Assembly: GCA_015231305.1 (NCBI GenBank) | Contig: JADGBW010000018.1 | Span: 1 to 40,115 of the forward strand | Length of the DNA: 40,115 nt | From: Magnetococcales bacterium | Lineage (GTDB): Bacteria > Pseudomonadota > Magnetococcia > Magnetococcales > JADFYX01 | Direction of reading: 5' to 3' | Shown here: in pieces, positions 10,499-20,560 of the stretch | Numbering within the stretch: position 1 is the stretch's first letter | Layout: each line of letters begins with the position of its first letter | The notes under the pieces: model-generated | What the model saw: only the letters and a program-made list of their open reading frames with translations | Database searches by the model: none | Told to the model about the DNA's origin: nothing | Translations under genes and position numbers: made by a program

Positions 10499-12628
10499 AT
10501 GTTCAAAGTCATAGTTGCACACAGTGAATATATTGATACGGATTTGGCTCTGTCTCATATTTTAGAACAATGTCATGCTCAACTAGATGGAAAAATACCA
10601 AGAGCAGCCATTCTGTTTTCTGCACTGCAACTAGATTTTCCTAAGTTTTTGCAAGGGCTAGGAGAAGCTTGGCAAGGGCTACCTCTTATTGGCTGTACTA
10701 CCGATGGAGAGCTATCATCTTGTAAGGGGTTTGGAGAAGATAGTGTCACACTGACACTGTTTTTATCTGATACGGTCACTTTTACAGCTGGATTGGGTAG
10801 AAATATTAGTGATGGTCTAGGTGAGTCATGTAAACAAGCAGTAAAACAGGCCAAATTTAATGTAGAGGGTGATACCAAACTCTGTATAACCACTCCTGAG
10901 AGCCTTACTGCTAGTGGTCAACAGCTTCTTGAAACTCTTAAAGGTGAGTTGGGGTCTGATGTCCCAGTAGTAGGAGGAACCTCTGCTGACTATTGGGAGT
11001 TTGGTACAAGTAGGCAGTTTTTTGGTACTGAGGTGGTATCTAACGCTGTTCCTCTTTTATTAATATCGGGTGATATTTATGTATCAATTGGTGTTGAAAG
11101 TGGCTGGCTGCCAATTGGTGAAACAGGCAAAGTGACACAATCAACCAACCATATTGTGCAACAAATTGATAATAAGCCTGCCCTTGAGTTTTACAAACGT
11201 TTTTTAGGTAAACATGCACAGCCAACAGGGGATCGTCCACTTGCACTAGTTGATAAAGATGACAAAATCCTCATGTTAAGAGCACCTGCAAGTGTAAACG
11301 ATGAAGGTGCAATTGAATTTTTTTCTGATGTAGAGGTTGGCTCTCGTGTCAAGCTTACCGTTGCAGACCGTGCCAGAATTCTCAATGGTAGTCGGTTATC
11401 TATCCAGTCTGCTCTATCTGGTTTTCCTGATGGAAAACAGCCAGAAGCAGGGATGTTTTTTTCTTGTGCAGGTCGCAAAGTTGTTTTGGGCTCTCGTATT
11501 GCAGAAGAGATCGATATTATACGAGAAGAGCTACCTTTAAAAATGCCTTTTAGTGGTTTTTACTGTTATGGAGAAATTGGCCCAGTTAATCAAGGCTCTA
11601 ATAACTCTCTGTTTCATAACGAAACCTTTGTCTCTGTGCTTCTTGGTAGTAGTGATGTAGGGCAGAACCCTTCTGTAGATAATCAAAGTAGTGACATAAA
11701 CTCTGATAAGGCAAATATTGAATCCGAGCTTGTTGAAATTAAGGCAAAAAATCAGATTCTTGAAGCTCGTTTAAATCGCCTGCAAAAACATCGTATCCAA
11801 GCAGAGCAGTTAAAAGATCAAACCGATAGCCTTTATCAAAATGTCATCAAAGAGGTGGAAGAGACCAACAAGATTATTTTGGACAGTATTCGCTATGCCA
11901 GTAGGATTCAGCGGGCTACTCTACCAGACCTAAATGCTTTAAACAGAGTTTTTAAAGATTTGTTTATTTTATGGGAACCAAGAGACCTGGTAGGTGGAGA
12001 CATTTATTGGTATCGACCTTGGGGTGATGGTCACCTTGTTGTTTTAGGTGATTGTACGGGGCATGGTGTTCCTGGTGCATTTATGACTCTTATTACCAGT
12101 GGTGCTTTGGATCGTGCCATAAAATATATAAACCCTGGTAAAACCGAAGAGTTGATGAACAGAATGCACCGTTTTGTGCAAGAAGTGTTAGCGCAAGACC
12201 AAGTAGAAGGAGAGTCTGATGATGGAATGGAATTGGGTATGGTCTACATAAATAAACAAAAAGACGAGCTAATTTTTACAGGTGCAAGGTTTCAACTTTT
12301 TGTATTTCAAAACGGTATTGTTAAAGAGGTCAAGGGTGCTCGCAAAGGAATTGGATATAGGGGAATTCCATCAAATCAAGAGTATCTTCCTAATACTATT
12401 CCTATAACAGCAAATTTAGATATTTTCATGACAACTGACGGGTTTATTGATCAGATCGGTGGCAAAAAAAATCGTAGCTTTGGTAAAAAACGTTTTATAG
12501 AGTTAATCCAATCTTTAGCCTCAACCCCTATGTCTTATCAAAAGGAACGCTTTAGAGTCGCTTTAAAGGAATTTCAGGGGCCACATAAAAGACGCGATGA
12601 TGTAGCTGTTATGGGGTTTCGTTTTTAA
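10499..12628 (+). CDS. FIST sensory domain protein with coiled coil and C-terminal SpoIIE/PP2C serine phosphatase domain
   Basis: N-terminal FIST/FIST_C pattern (PLIGCTTDGELSS..., SALSGFPDGKQPEAGMFFSCAGRKVVLG, PFSGFYCYGEIGPV); coiled coil ~aa 405-455; PP2C motifs RDLVGGDIYWY, LGDCTGHGVPGAFMT, TTDGFIDQIGG, RRDDVAVMGFRF. Confidence 0.88.
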   Translation: MFKVIVAHSEYIDTDLALSHILEQCHAQLDGKIPRAAILFSALQLDFPKFLQGLGEAWQGLPLIGCTTDGELSSCKGFGEDSVTLTLFLSDTVTFTAGLGRNISDGLGESCKQAVKQAKFNVEGDTKLCITTPESLTASGQQLLETLKGELGSDVPVVGGTSADYWEFGTSRQFFGTEVVSNAVPLLLISGDIYVSIGVESGWLPIGETGKVTQSTNHIVQQIDNKPALEFYKRFLGKHAQPTGDRPLALVDKDDKILMLRAPASVNDEGAIEFFSDVEVGSRVKLTVADRARILNGSRLSIQSALSGFPDGKQPEAGMFFSCAGRKVVLGSRIAEEIDIIREELPLKMPFSGFYCYGEIGPVNQGSNNSLFHNETFVSVLLGSSDVGQNPSVDNQSSDINSDKANIESELVEIKAKNQILEARLNRLQKHRIQAEQLKDQTDSLYQNVIKEVEETNKIILDSIRYASRIQRATLPDLNALNRVFKDLFILWEPRDLVGGDIYWYRPWGDGHLVVLGDCTGHGVPGAFMTLITSGALDRAIKYINPGKTEELMNRMHRFVQEVLAQDQVEGESDDGMELGMVYINKQKDELIFTGARFQLFVFQNGIVKEVKGARKGIGYRGIPSNQEYLPNTIPITANLDIFMTTDGFIDQIGGKKNRSFGKKRFIELIQSLASTPMSYQKERFRVALKEFQGPHKRRDDVAVMGFRF

Positions 12629-12655
12629 CTAAAATATACTTTTGCTAAATCATTT

Positions 12656-13759
12656 TTAAATTGTATCTAACTTTTGTTGCAGCCAAGGTGAAATTTCAGG
12701 AAAATTTAGCTCCATTGATAGGGCGTATATGGGTAGTTCAGATGTAATATCGTGTAATTTTACAGCGTCTTTTTCGGTGCAGAGTAGTACTTGAGCTTCG
12801 AGAGATTTTGCTTTTTCTTGCAGTTTATCAATTGTGTTGTCGTCAAACATATGATGATCACCATAGCTTATGCAAGCCAATGGTGAGATAGCGAGTTCAT
12901 CTAGTGTTGCATAAAAATTTTCAGGTTTTGCTATACCACAAAAAGCTAACACAGAAAAATTTTTAAACCCATCAATAGACATTATTGCAGGGTGCTTTGA
13001 GCCTGTATTAATAAGCTTGCGCCAGTTTGTAGGTTTATGAATTGCAGGACAGTTTTTTATATTCGGTACAATTTCTTTCAATAAGTCTTGGGTTTTATTT
13101 AGATTTTTTAGATTATCGGCCCTTGTTATTATAATTCCATCACAACGGTGCAGTGCATATGGGTGTTCTCTTAGTAGTCCGCCTGGCAAAATATTACCAT
13201 TGCTTAAAGGGTTGTTGCAGTCTAGCAAAACTAGGTCAAAATCTCTTTTAACCTGCATATGTTGAAAAGCATCATCCATTATTATGAGGTCACAACCATA
13301 TTGTTGGGTAGCCACATGTATGGTTTTATTTCTTTTCGGCCCGGTAATTACAGTCACCCCTGGTAAGGTTTGGGCAATAAGCACTGCTTCATCTGCTGCT
13401 TGGGGAGTTGTTGTTACTATTTTTTCTGGGTTTGCTACAACTGTTACTTCTGCTTTTGATTGTTGTTTGTAACCTCTGCTAACTACCCCAACCTTGCGAC
13501 CCTTATTTTGAAAATATTTTGCTAACCATATAACAGTAGGAGTTTTGCCAGTACCACCAGTGGTTATATTGCCAACACTAATAACAGGGCAAGGGGCAGT
13601 ATAAGTTGAGAAAACACCATTTTTATATAGAGTTGCCCGTACTCTCTGTATTGCCCCGTATGGCCTGCTTATAATTTGCAGCACCCTAAGCATGGCTTTT
13701 TCATAAAAACCCTGTGGAGGTCGTTCTCCTGCTAAAATAGGGAGTAAGGGAGTTGTCAT
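12656..13759 (-). CDS. lpxK: Tetraacyldisaccharide 4'-kinase
   Basis: PVISVGNITTGGTGKTPTVIWLA P-loop, DDAFQHMQVKRDFDLVLLD; adjacent to waaA. Confidence 0.95.
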   Translation of the reverse strand: MTTPLLPILAGERPPQGFYEKAMLRVLQIISRPYGAIQRVRATLYKNGVFSTYTAPCPVISVGNITTGGTGKTPTVIWLAKYFQNKGRKVGVVSRGYKQQSKAEVTVVANPEKIVTTTPQAADEAVLIAQTLPGVTVITGPKRNKTIHVATQQYGCDLIIMDDAFQHMQVKRDFDLVLLDCNNPLSNGNILPGGLLREHPYALHRCDGIIITRADNLKNLNKTQDLLKEIVPNIKNCPAIHKPTNWRKLINTGSKHPAIMSIDGFKNFSVLAFCGIAKPENFYATLDELAISPLACISYGDHHMFDDNTIDKLQEKAKSLEAQVLLCTEKDAVKLHDITSELPIYALSMELNFPEISPWLQQKLDTI

Positions 13760-15060
13760 GGGGACTCTTTATTAATGGTATTTATTATGGCGTTCATGGT
13801 TCTATCCAATGCACCAGTATTTTCCTCTACCACTTGTTGTGCGTTTTTTCCCATTTTTTTACATTTTTCTTCATTTTGCAAAAGGTCAGCAATAGCACTA
13901 TATAAAGTGTTAGTATCTGTAATCATCACTCCACCATCAGCTTCAATTATTTGTCTAGATGCCTCTTGAAAATTATAAGTAGAAGGTCCAAAAACTGGGG
14001 GAATTGACCACGCAGCTGCCTCTAACATATTTTGCCCACCATGAGGAATGAGAGATCCGCCGATATAAGCAACTTTGGCATAGCCATATAGCCTGGTTAA
14101 CCAGCCAACTTTATCTACCAATAAAATAGGGTTAAGCCAATCTTTTCCCTCTTTATTATCATCTATTTCTGCAATTGTCGTGTAGCTCCAATTACTTTTT
14201 TTAATCATCTCTGCAATTTTGTTCCCACGTTCTGGGTGTCGGGGTACTAATATTAATTTAAGGGTGGGGAACTTCTTAAGCAAACGAGCAAAAACTGCTA
14301 AAACTATCTCTTCTTCGCTGGGGTGAGTGCTTGCGGCTATCCAAACTTGGCCTTTGGGGTGGGGTAGTTTTTGTGCTAGTAATTCCATCTCCTCTGGTGA
14401 AGCTGTTTTAACTGCTTGATCGAACTTTAAATTACCTGTATTAACAATTTTTTTACTATCACCGCCAATTGTTGCCATACGTTGAGCGTCCATTGCTGAC
14501 TGCATGGCAAATAGCTTAACCGGGTTAAGAAATTTTTTCATAAAAAAACTAAATCGCGCGTAGTTTTTAAATGAGCTGGGAGATAACCTTCCATTTATGG
14601 TAATAACAGGGATATTTTTTTTCTCAAGAGCATGGAAGAGGTTAGGCCAAAGCTCGGTCTCCATGACCACAAAAAATCTTGGCTGTATTTCAGCTACAAC
14701 TCTATTTACTACCCATGGCAGATCAATAGGCAGATAAAAAGTTGCTGCAACACCACTGAGTTTATCTTTAGCAACCTGCTGACCTGTTTTGGTGACAGTG
14801 GATAAGACAATATCATGGTTGGGAAACTGCTGTTTTAGTTTTTCTACTACTCCTTTAGCCCCAAGGGTTTCACCCACACTTACAGCATGCAGCCATATTG
14901 TTTTGCTGTTGTTTTTATTGGGTAGTGTTGGTAAGTCAAAGCCGAAACGTTGGCGTATTGTGCCCTTATATTTAGCAGTTGAGAAATATTTCCAAAGTAA
15001 AATTGGCAGGGCTGCTAATATTAGTGTTATCAGCAGAAAAGTGTACAAAAAATAGTGCAT
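13756..15060 (-). CDS. waaA: 3-deoxy-D-manno-octulosonic acid transferase
   Basis: IWLHAVSVGETLGAKGVV, VVMETELWPNLFHA, IAASTHPSEEEIVL, GGSLIPHGGQNMLEAA. Confidence 0.95.
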   Translation of the reverse strand: MHYFLYTFLLITLILAALPILLWKYFSTAKYKGTIRQRFGFDLPTLPNKNNSKTIWLHAVSVGETLGAKGVVEKLKQQFPNHDIVLSTVTKTGQQVAKDKLSGVAATFYLPIDLPWVVNRVVAEIQPRFFVVMETELWPNLFHALEKKNIPVITINGRLSPSSFKNYARFSFFMKKFLNPVKLFAMQSAMDAQRMATIGGDSKKIVNTGNLKFDQAVKTASPEEMELLAQKLPHPKGQVWIAASTHPSEEEIVLAVFARLLKKFPTLKLILVPRHPERGNKIAEMIKKSNWSYTTIAEIDDNKEGKDWLNPILLVDKVGWLTRLYGYAKVAYIGGSLIPHGGQNMLEAAAWSIPPVFGPSTYNFQEASRQIIEADGGVMITDTNTLYSAIADLLQNEEKCKKMGKNAQQVVEENTGALDRTMNAIINTINKESP

Positions 15061-15110
15061 AACTCTCTGGTTTTTAGAAATTTGATTAATGAAAATACTG
15101 TTTTTTAAGT

Positions 15111-15169
15111 GTTACCCACAACTGGGTAACTAGTCCAGTGGTACTATAAAAAAACTAGTTCAAGTTGTG
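15111..15169. other. Overlapping alternative stem-loops upstream of waaA
   Basis: GTTACCC (15111-15117)/GGGTAAC (15124-15130) competes with CACAACT..AACTAGT (15117-15134)/ACTAGTT..AGTTGTG (15154-15169). Confidence 0.45.
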
Positions 15170-15311
15170 TTAATTTTTTATGGCGTTGTGAAGAAATTTT
15201 TTTTAATTTTCTTTAAATTTTTTTGTAAAAAAAAGTGTAATGATCATAAAGGTTAATAAGACCATCTCACTTCCTATAATTTTCAATGTCAATTTCTCTA
15301 TTTATTGGTGC

Positions 15312-15340
15312 TTGACAGAGTTCCAAAGAGCGAGGATTAT
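15312..15340 (+). promoter_or_regulatory. Sigma-70-type promoter for glyQS
   Basis: TTGACA (15312-15317), 17-bp spacer, GATTAT (15335-15340), ~80 nt upstream of glyQ. Confidence 0.65.
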
Positions 15341-15418
15341 TCCTCCAAATTGTCTATTTTGTTGTTAGACTCGGTCGCTTTAAAAAATTGATCCGGGCTT
15401 TAGGAGTTGTAACTAATC

Positions 15419-16303
15419 GTGACATTTCAAGAGTTGATTTTTGCTTTACAAGATTATTGGGCTAAACAAGGCTGTATAGTTCTGCAACCTTATGATATGG
15501 AGATGGGGGCTGGTACTTTTCATCCTGCTACTTTTTTAAAAGTATTAGGACCAGAACCCTGGAAAACTGCATATGTGCAACCATCGCGCAGACCAACCGA
15601 TGGTCGTTATGGGGATAACCCAAACCGTCTTCAGCACTATTACCAATATCAAGTTATTTTAAAACCTTCCCCTGAAGATATTCAAGACCTTTACCTTGAG
15701 TCACTCTCAGCTATAGGAATTGACCCTAAGGCCCATGATATCCGTTTTGTAGAGGATGATTGGGAAAGCCCTACACTAGGGGCATGGGGTCTAGGCTGGG
15801 AGGTTTGGCTTGATGGTATGGAAGTCACACAGTTTACCTATTTTCAACAGGTTGGTGGTTTGGACCTTAAACCTGTTTCTGGTGAGCTTACTTACGGTTT
15901 AGAAAGGTTGGCTATGTATATCCAGGGTAAGGATAATGTTTACGATTTAGCCTATACCGATGATGTTACCTATGGCGAAGTTTTCCATCAAAATGAGGTG
16001 GATTATTCTCGTTTTAATTTTGAGAGAGCAAATACAGAGTTACTGTTTAGCACTTTTAAAAACCATGAAAAAGAGGCTATTGCACTATCTAAAGCAGAGC
16101 TACCTATGCCAGCTTACGATCAAATAATTAAATGTTCTCATGCTTTCAACCTTCTGGATGCCCGTGGAGCCATCAGTGTTACCGAACGTGCAGCATATAT
16201 TGGTAGGGTCCGAAATTTGGCGAGACAAGTTGCCCATACCTATTATGCTCAACGTGAAGCTTTAGGCTTCCCCATGTTAAAAAAGGCTGAGGTGAAATCG
16301 TGA
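15419..16303 (+). CDS. glyQ: Glycine--tRNA ligase alpha subunit
   Basis: [50 protein letters not shown] start. Confidence 0.98.
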   Translation: MTFQELIFALQDYWAKQGCIVLQPYDMEMGAGTFHPATFLKVLGPEPWKTAYVQPSRRPTDGRYGDNPNRLQHYYQYQVILKPSPEDIQDLYLESLSAIGIDPKAHDIRFVEDDWESPTLGAWGLGWEVWLDGMEVTQFTYFQQVGGLDLKPVSGELTYGLERLAMYIQGKDNVYDLAYTDDVTYGEVFHQNEVDYSRFNFERANTELLFSTFKNHEKEAIALSKAELPMPAYDQIIKCSHAFNLLDARGAISVTERAAYIGRVRNLARQVAHTYYAQREALGFPMLKKAEVKS

Positions 16304-18411
16304 GTAGCTTTTTTTGGGAGATAGGGGTTGAGGAGATTCCGGCTGGAAAGCTAGCTGGGGCTATTGTTGCGCTAGAAAACAATTTTAAGAAGGCCATTGA
16401 AGATAGTAGCCTTAGCCAACAAACTACCATAATTGAATGCCAAGGAACTCCCCGACGTTTAATTGTTGCAGTTAGCGATTTAGCAGATAAACAGCCAGAC
16501 ACGGAAGAAGAGAGGCGTGGCCCACCTGTAGCAAGAGCTTTTGATGGTGATGGTAAACCCACAAAAGCGGCCGAAGGTTTTGCTAAAGGTTGTGGAGTAA
16601 CTGTTGCTGATCTAGGCCGTTTAGAGACAGCAAAAGGTGATTATTTAGCCTATACCATAAAACAAAATGGTAAATCTGCAGCAAAAATATTGCCACAGAT
16701 AATGACCGATATTTTAACAAATTTCCCATGGCAAAAATCCCAACGTTGGGGTAGTGGGGAAATGCGTTTTGTTCGCCCTGTTAACTGGATTGTGGCTCTG
16801 TTAGATGGTGAAATTCTGCCATTTGAAACTATTGATGGCTTGGCTGCGGGTAACCAGACACAAGGCCACCGTTTTATGGCCCGTGGACCTTACACAGTAA
16901 AAGATTTTGATAGCTATAAAGATGCTATGGTTGAAGGTAAGGTTGTTCTTAGCTCTAAAAAACGCAAAAACATTATTAAAAATGGTGTGGAAAAGCTAGC
17001 ACAAGAGGTGGGTGGAAATGCTGTTATTTCGGAACCACTTCTAATGGAGAATGTGGGTTTAACAGAGTGGCCTTTTCCTCTGAGAGGTACATATGACTCT
17101 TCATATCTCACAATTCCACCTGAAGTGCTTATTACCTCAATGCAGTATCACCAAAAATATTTTCCTGTTGAAGATAATGATGGAAAGCTGCTCCCTTATT
17201 TTGTAGCTGTAAGTAATATTGATACTAAAGATAATAGTGTATTGGTAACAGGTTACGAAAGGGTGTTAAGAGCACGTTTAGAAGACGCTGCTTTTTATTG
17301 GAAGTCTGACCAAAGTGTGTCGCTGGAGAGCCGCCTTGAAGGACTAAAAACAGTTGTTTTTCAGGCAAAGCTAGGTACTGTTTATGAAAAAAGCATGCGT
17401 ATTGAAGTGCTTGCTAAACGAATTGCAGATAGTGTACCACTAGCAATAAAGGAAGATACTTTTTATGCTGCCAGGCTATGTAAGTGCGACTTAACAACAG
17501 GCATGGTAGGGGAGTTTCCAGAGCTACAAGGTATAATGGGTAGCTATTATGCTTTAGCTTCTGGTTCTAACAACAACGTAGCAGGGGCTATCAGAGACCA
17601 TTACCGGCCCCAAGGTGCTGCTGATGATCTTCCCGCTACCCACAGTGGTATGGTTGTCTCTATAGCAGATAAGATAGACACCTTGGTTGGCTGTTTTGCT
17701 GTTGGTTTGGCCCCAAGTGGAGCCAAAGATCCTTTTGCCCTACGTCGTGCAGCGTTGGGTATTATACGTATTTTATTAGCTGGTGACGGTGTTCGTCTGT
17801 CATTAAAGTCAATATTAGAGTTAGCTTATGACTCCTATACAGACGGAGTTTTAGAAGCCGAAAAAGATGAAACAATCCAAAAAATTGTAGACTTTTTCTA
17901 TGGTCGCCTAAAAAATTACCTTAAAACTGATGGTTTTGATTATGACTTAATAGATGCGGTACAGGCTTTGGAGTTAGATGACATATTTGATGTGGTAATG
18001 CGAGTACAAGCACTTGCCAAATTTAAAAAGCAGGCTTCATACGCTGCATTGGTGGCTGCAAATAAACGGATTGCCAATATCCTTGCCAAATCGCAAAAAA
18101 GTGCAGTGCAAATACAAGAAATGGAATCAACAGTTGATAAAAGCTTGTTAACCGTTGATGCCGAGATAGAGCTGTACCAAAAGGTAGTTGAATGTTCAGA
18201 GGTAGTAGCAAGCCGTGTTGAAACACAAGTTTATGATGAAGCATTAACCGCTTTGGCTCAATTGCGGGAAACTATTGACCAATTTTTTGATCAGGTCATG
18301 GTTATGGACGAAAATGTGACGGTTAGAGAAAACCGTTTGGCGCTTTTAGCACTTGTTCGGGGTACATTTGGTAAAGTAGCCGATGTAAGTCGATTAGTTC
18401 TAACGGAGTAG
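16300..18411 (+). CDS. glyS: Glycine--tRNA ligase beta subunit
   Basis: [28 protein letters not shown], overlaps glyQ by 4 nt; DALR-like C terminus. Confidence 0.97.
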   Translation: MSSFFWEIGVEEIPAGKLAGAIVALENNFKKAIEDSSLSQQTTIIECQGTPRRLIVAVSDLADKQPDTEEERRGPPVARAFDGDGKPTKAAEGFAKGCGVTVADLGRLETAKGDYLAYTIKQNGKSAAKILPQIMTDILTNFPWQKSQRWGSGEMRFVRPVNWIVALLDGEILPFETIDGLAAGNQTQGHRFMARGPYTVKDFDSYKDAMVEGKVVLSSKKRKNIIKNGVEKLAQEVGGNAVISEPLLMENVGLTEWPFPLRGTYDSSYLTIPPEVLITSMQYHQKYFPVEDNDGKLLPYFVAVSNIDTKDNSVLVTGYERVLRARLEDAAFYWKSDQSVSLESRLEGLKTVVFQAKLGTVYEKSMRIEVLAKRIADSVPLAIKEDTFYAARLCKCDLTTGMVGEFPELQGIMGSYYALASGSNNNVAGAIRDHYRPQGAADDLPATHSGMVVSIADKIDTLVGCFAVGLAPSGAKDPFALRRAALGIIRILLAGDGVRLSLKSILELAYDSYTDGVLEAEKDETIQKIVDFFYGRLKNYLKTDGFDYDLIDAVQALELDDIFDVVMRVQALAKFKKQASYAALVAANKRIANILAKSQKSAVQIQEMESTVDKSLLTVDAEIELYQKVVECSEVVASRVETQVYDEALTALAQLRETIDQFFDQVMVMDENVTVRENRLALLALVRGTFGKVADVSRLVLTE

Positions 18412-18414
18412 AAA

Positions 18415-18858
18415 ATGACACAAAAAATAAATCTGGTGACTTTGGGGGTGAATGACCTGGATGAGGCAATTCTCTTTTATGAGGATGCACTGGGCTTTAC
18501 CAGTATGGCTCAAGAAGGTAGTGTTGCTATTTTTAATCTGAGTAACTCTTGGCTTGCACTTTTGCCAAAAGGGGCTTTGATAGAGCATAATAATTGGAAT
18601 ACCGAAAAACAGGATCCATTGCTTCCATCTGTAAACTTTTTGACTCACCATGTAAATAGCAAATCAGCTGTTGATGAAGTGGTAATGCAAGCAATTGAAG
18701 CAGGAGCAAAACTTTTTAAAGCTCCTGAAGACCTCGATTTTGGTGGTTATTCGGGCTATTTTACTGATTTAGATGGACACCTATGGCAGGTAGTCTGGAA
18801 CCCTCACTATTGTAACTCACAAGATTCGCAAAAAAATAGATATTCGTTACCAAATTAA
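18415..18858 (+). CDS. VOC (glyoxalase/bleomycin resistance) family protein
   Basis: INLVTLGVNDLDEAILFYEDALGF...GYSGYFTDLDGHLWQVVWNP. Confidence 0.88.
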   Translation: MTQKINLVTLGVNDLDEAILFYEDALGFTSMAQEGSVAIFNLSNSWLALLPKGALIEHNNWNTEKQDPLLPSVNFLTHHVNSKSAVDEVVMQAIEAGAKLFKAPEDLDFGGYSGYFTDLDGHLWQVVWNPHYCNSQDSQKNRYSLPN

Positions 18859-18885
18859 TCTTTTAACGAAAGTAAGTATTTAGCT

Positions 18886-18925
18886 AAAAAAATGGGGAAG
18901 ATTTAACTATCTTCCCCATTTTTTT
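18886..18925 (+). terminator. Intrinsic terminator of the glyQS-VOC unit
   Basis: AAAAAAATGGGGAAGAT / ATCTTCCCCATTTTTTT, 17-bp stem, 6-nt loop, extended T tract. Confidence 0.92.
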
Positions 18926-19009
18926 TTTAAGTTAAAGAATTTTGTTAAGACTGTGGCAATTCCATTTATAATGGCTTTACTTAAAAAACTGTACACTATA
19001 AGAAACCAT

Positions 19010-19070
19010 CGACATTCCCGCATAGGCGGTAATCTTGGGCAGCAACGTTGAACTCTCTGGATTTCCGTCT
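19010..19070. repeat. Possible single copy of a REP/MITE-like palindromic intergenic element
   Basis: GACATTCCCGCATAGGCGGTAATC...CTCTCTGGATTTCCGTC resembles dispersed CATTCCCGC...GGATTCCCG palindromic elements; only one copy in this window. Confidence 0.3.
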
Positions 19071-19080
19071 ATTTGTAAAA

Positions 19081-19125
19081 TATATTTTAGCAGTCTTAAT
19101 TGTGTTGGGCTAACTGCTAAATATA
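19081..19125 (-). terminator. Stem-loop downstream of the 63-aa ORF, possible terminator
   Basis: TATATTTTAGCAGT (19081-19094) / ACTGCTAAATATA (19113-19125), one bulged base; AT-rich base. Confidence 0.4.
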
Positions 19126-19132
19126 ATTAAAA

Positions 19133-19324
19133 TTAAGCATGACAAGTGACGATGCCGTGATAATATTCAACGTAACGCTTTAGACGGTTGAGAATTGGTG
19201 TGTCTAAATTTTTAATGTTAGTCAGATCTTTGGCACCACTGTGACGTTTAATAATATCAAATACACTGGGGTTTTTACGGAGAACTTCCATTTTTTCCTG
19301 TAGTGTTAGCATCTCACGAGACAT
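19133..19324 (-). CDS. Small uncharacterised protein (63 aa)
   Basis: MSREMLTLQEKMEVLRKNPSVFDIIKRHSGAKDLTNIKNLDTPILNRLKRYVEYYHGIVTCHA; upstream AAGGAATA Shine-Dalgarno-like sequence; followed by a stem-loop. Confidence 0.6.
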   Translation of the reverse strand: MSREMLTLQEKMEVLRKNPSVFDIIKRHSGAKDLTNIKNLDTPILNRLKRYVEYYHGIVTCHA

Positions 19325-19413
19325 TAGCTTTATTCCTTTTGAACCTGAATTAAAATTGAGTTGTTATTTGTATGTTCTTAATTCAATTCTTATGCCAACA
19401 TTCAATAATATTC

Positions 19414-20295
19414 TCATTTACCAAAAATATGTGATTTCACTAAATCAACAGGCATCTCTTCACCTGTCCATATTTGAAAAGCGCGAGCAGCTTGGTGTAT
19501 TAGCATTCCCAGGCCATCGATAAAGGTAAGCCCTTGTGAGTTTGCCAGTTTTTGCAATGGGGTGTCTTGGTTTGCCGAATAGACAATATCATACACAAGA
19601 GCATGGGAGGGTAGTTGCTCTATAGCCAACGGAAAATTATCTTCACCATGTAGCCCTAAACTTGTTGTATTTACTATTAAATCTATGTTTGATAGTTCAA
19701 GTGAAGAAAAATTTAACGGTATTGGTGTAATTGTGGCTTTGGGGTAATGTTGGTTAAAGTCGTAGGATAGCTCTTTGGCTTTAGTCACAGTACGGTTTGC
19801 CAGAAATATTTTATCCGCCCCTTCATCTAATAGAGCAAGAAGCGCAGCGCGACATGCTCCTCCAGCCCCTAGTACTAAAATATTTTTTTGCGATAAAGCC
19901 TCGTTATATTTTTCTTTAAGAGCAGTGATAAACCCGTAGGCATCGGTATTATAACCATTAAATTTTCCATTTTCATCAATGGCAACAGTATTAACTGCAC
20001 CAATTTTTAATGCGGCAGCATCAAGGTTATCCATTAGTGGTACGAGAGGTACTTTATGGGGTACTGTGGCATTAAACCCCACACCACCCAAAGCTTTAAA
20101 ACCATTAATAGCAGTTGAAAGTTCATGGGGTTTAACATGAAAAGGTAAATAGTGATAGTTTAGGTCGAGCTTGGCTAACGACAAATTGTGGATTTTAGGT
20201 GATAGTGAGTGGGAGATAGGATCACCAAAAACCCCAAGAAGGCGGCTTTCACCATCACTGAAGATAAAACGCTCTGTTATATTGGTATGATTCAT
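19414..20295 (-). CDS. aroE: Shikimate dehydrogenase
   Basis: LGVFGDPISHSLSPKIHN, GFNATVPHKVPLVPLMD, VLGAGGACRAALLAL, NTTSLGLHG. Confidence 0.96.
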   Translation of the reverse strand: MNHTNITERFIFSDGESRLLGVFGDPISHSLSPKIHNLSLAKLDLNYHYLPFHVKPHELSTAINGFKALGGVGFNATVPHKVPLVPLMDNLDAAALKIGAVNTVAIDENGKFNGYNTDAYGFITALKEKYNEALSQKNILVLGAGGACRAALLALLDEGADKIFLANRTVTKAKELSYDFNQHYPKATITPIPLNFSSLELSNIDLIVNTTSLGLHGEDNFPLAIEQLPSHALVYDIVYSANQDTPLQKLANSQGLTFIDGLGMLIHQAARAFQIWTGEEMPVDLVKSHIFGK

Positions 20296-20560
20296 AATTT
20301 TCTTTTTTAATTGGATTTTAAGAACTTCGGCAATAAAAATTGATCATAAATTGTATAAATTGTTACAAAATAGCATAAAAACAGTGAAATGGTTAATCAT
20401 AATTATTATTTGGAATTTATCCTGTAAATGAAATCTATAGATGATATATTTCAGGGTCTTAAGAAGCTTGTTATCATAAGATCATAGCAGTATTATCAAG
20501 GCAGAACCCGCTATTGCAAACCATTTACGACTATAAAAAGAAATATATTAAACTACCATA

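Noticed and set aside
15341-15418. Glycine riboswitch or T-box considered in the glyQS leader
   Set aside because: The leader is only ~75 nt and shows no recognisable riboswitch or T-box core.
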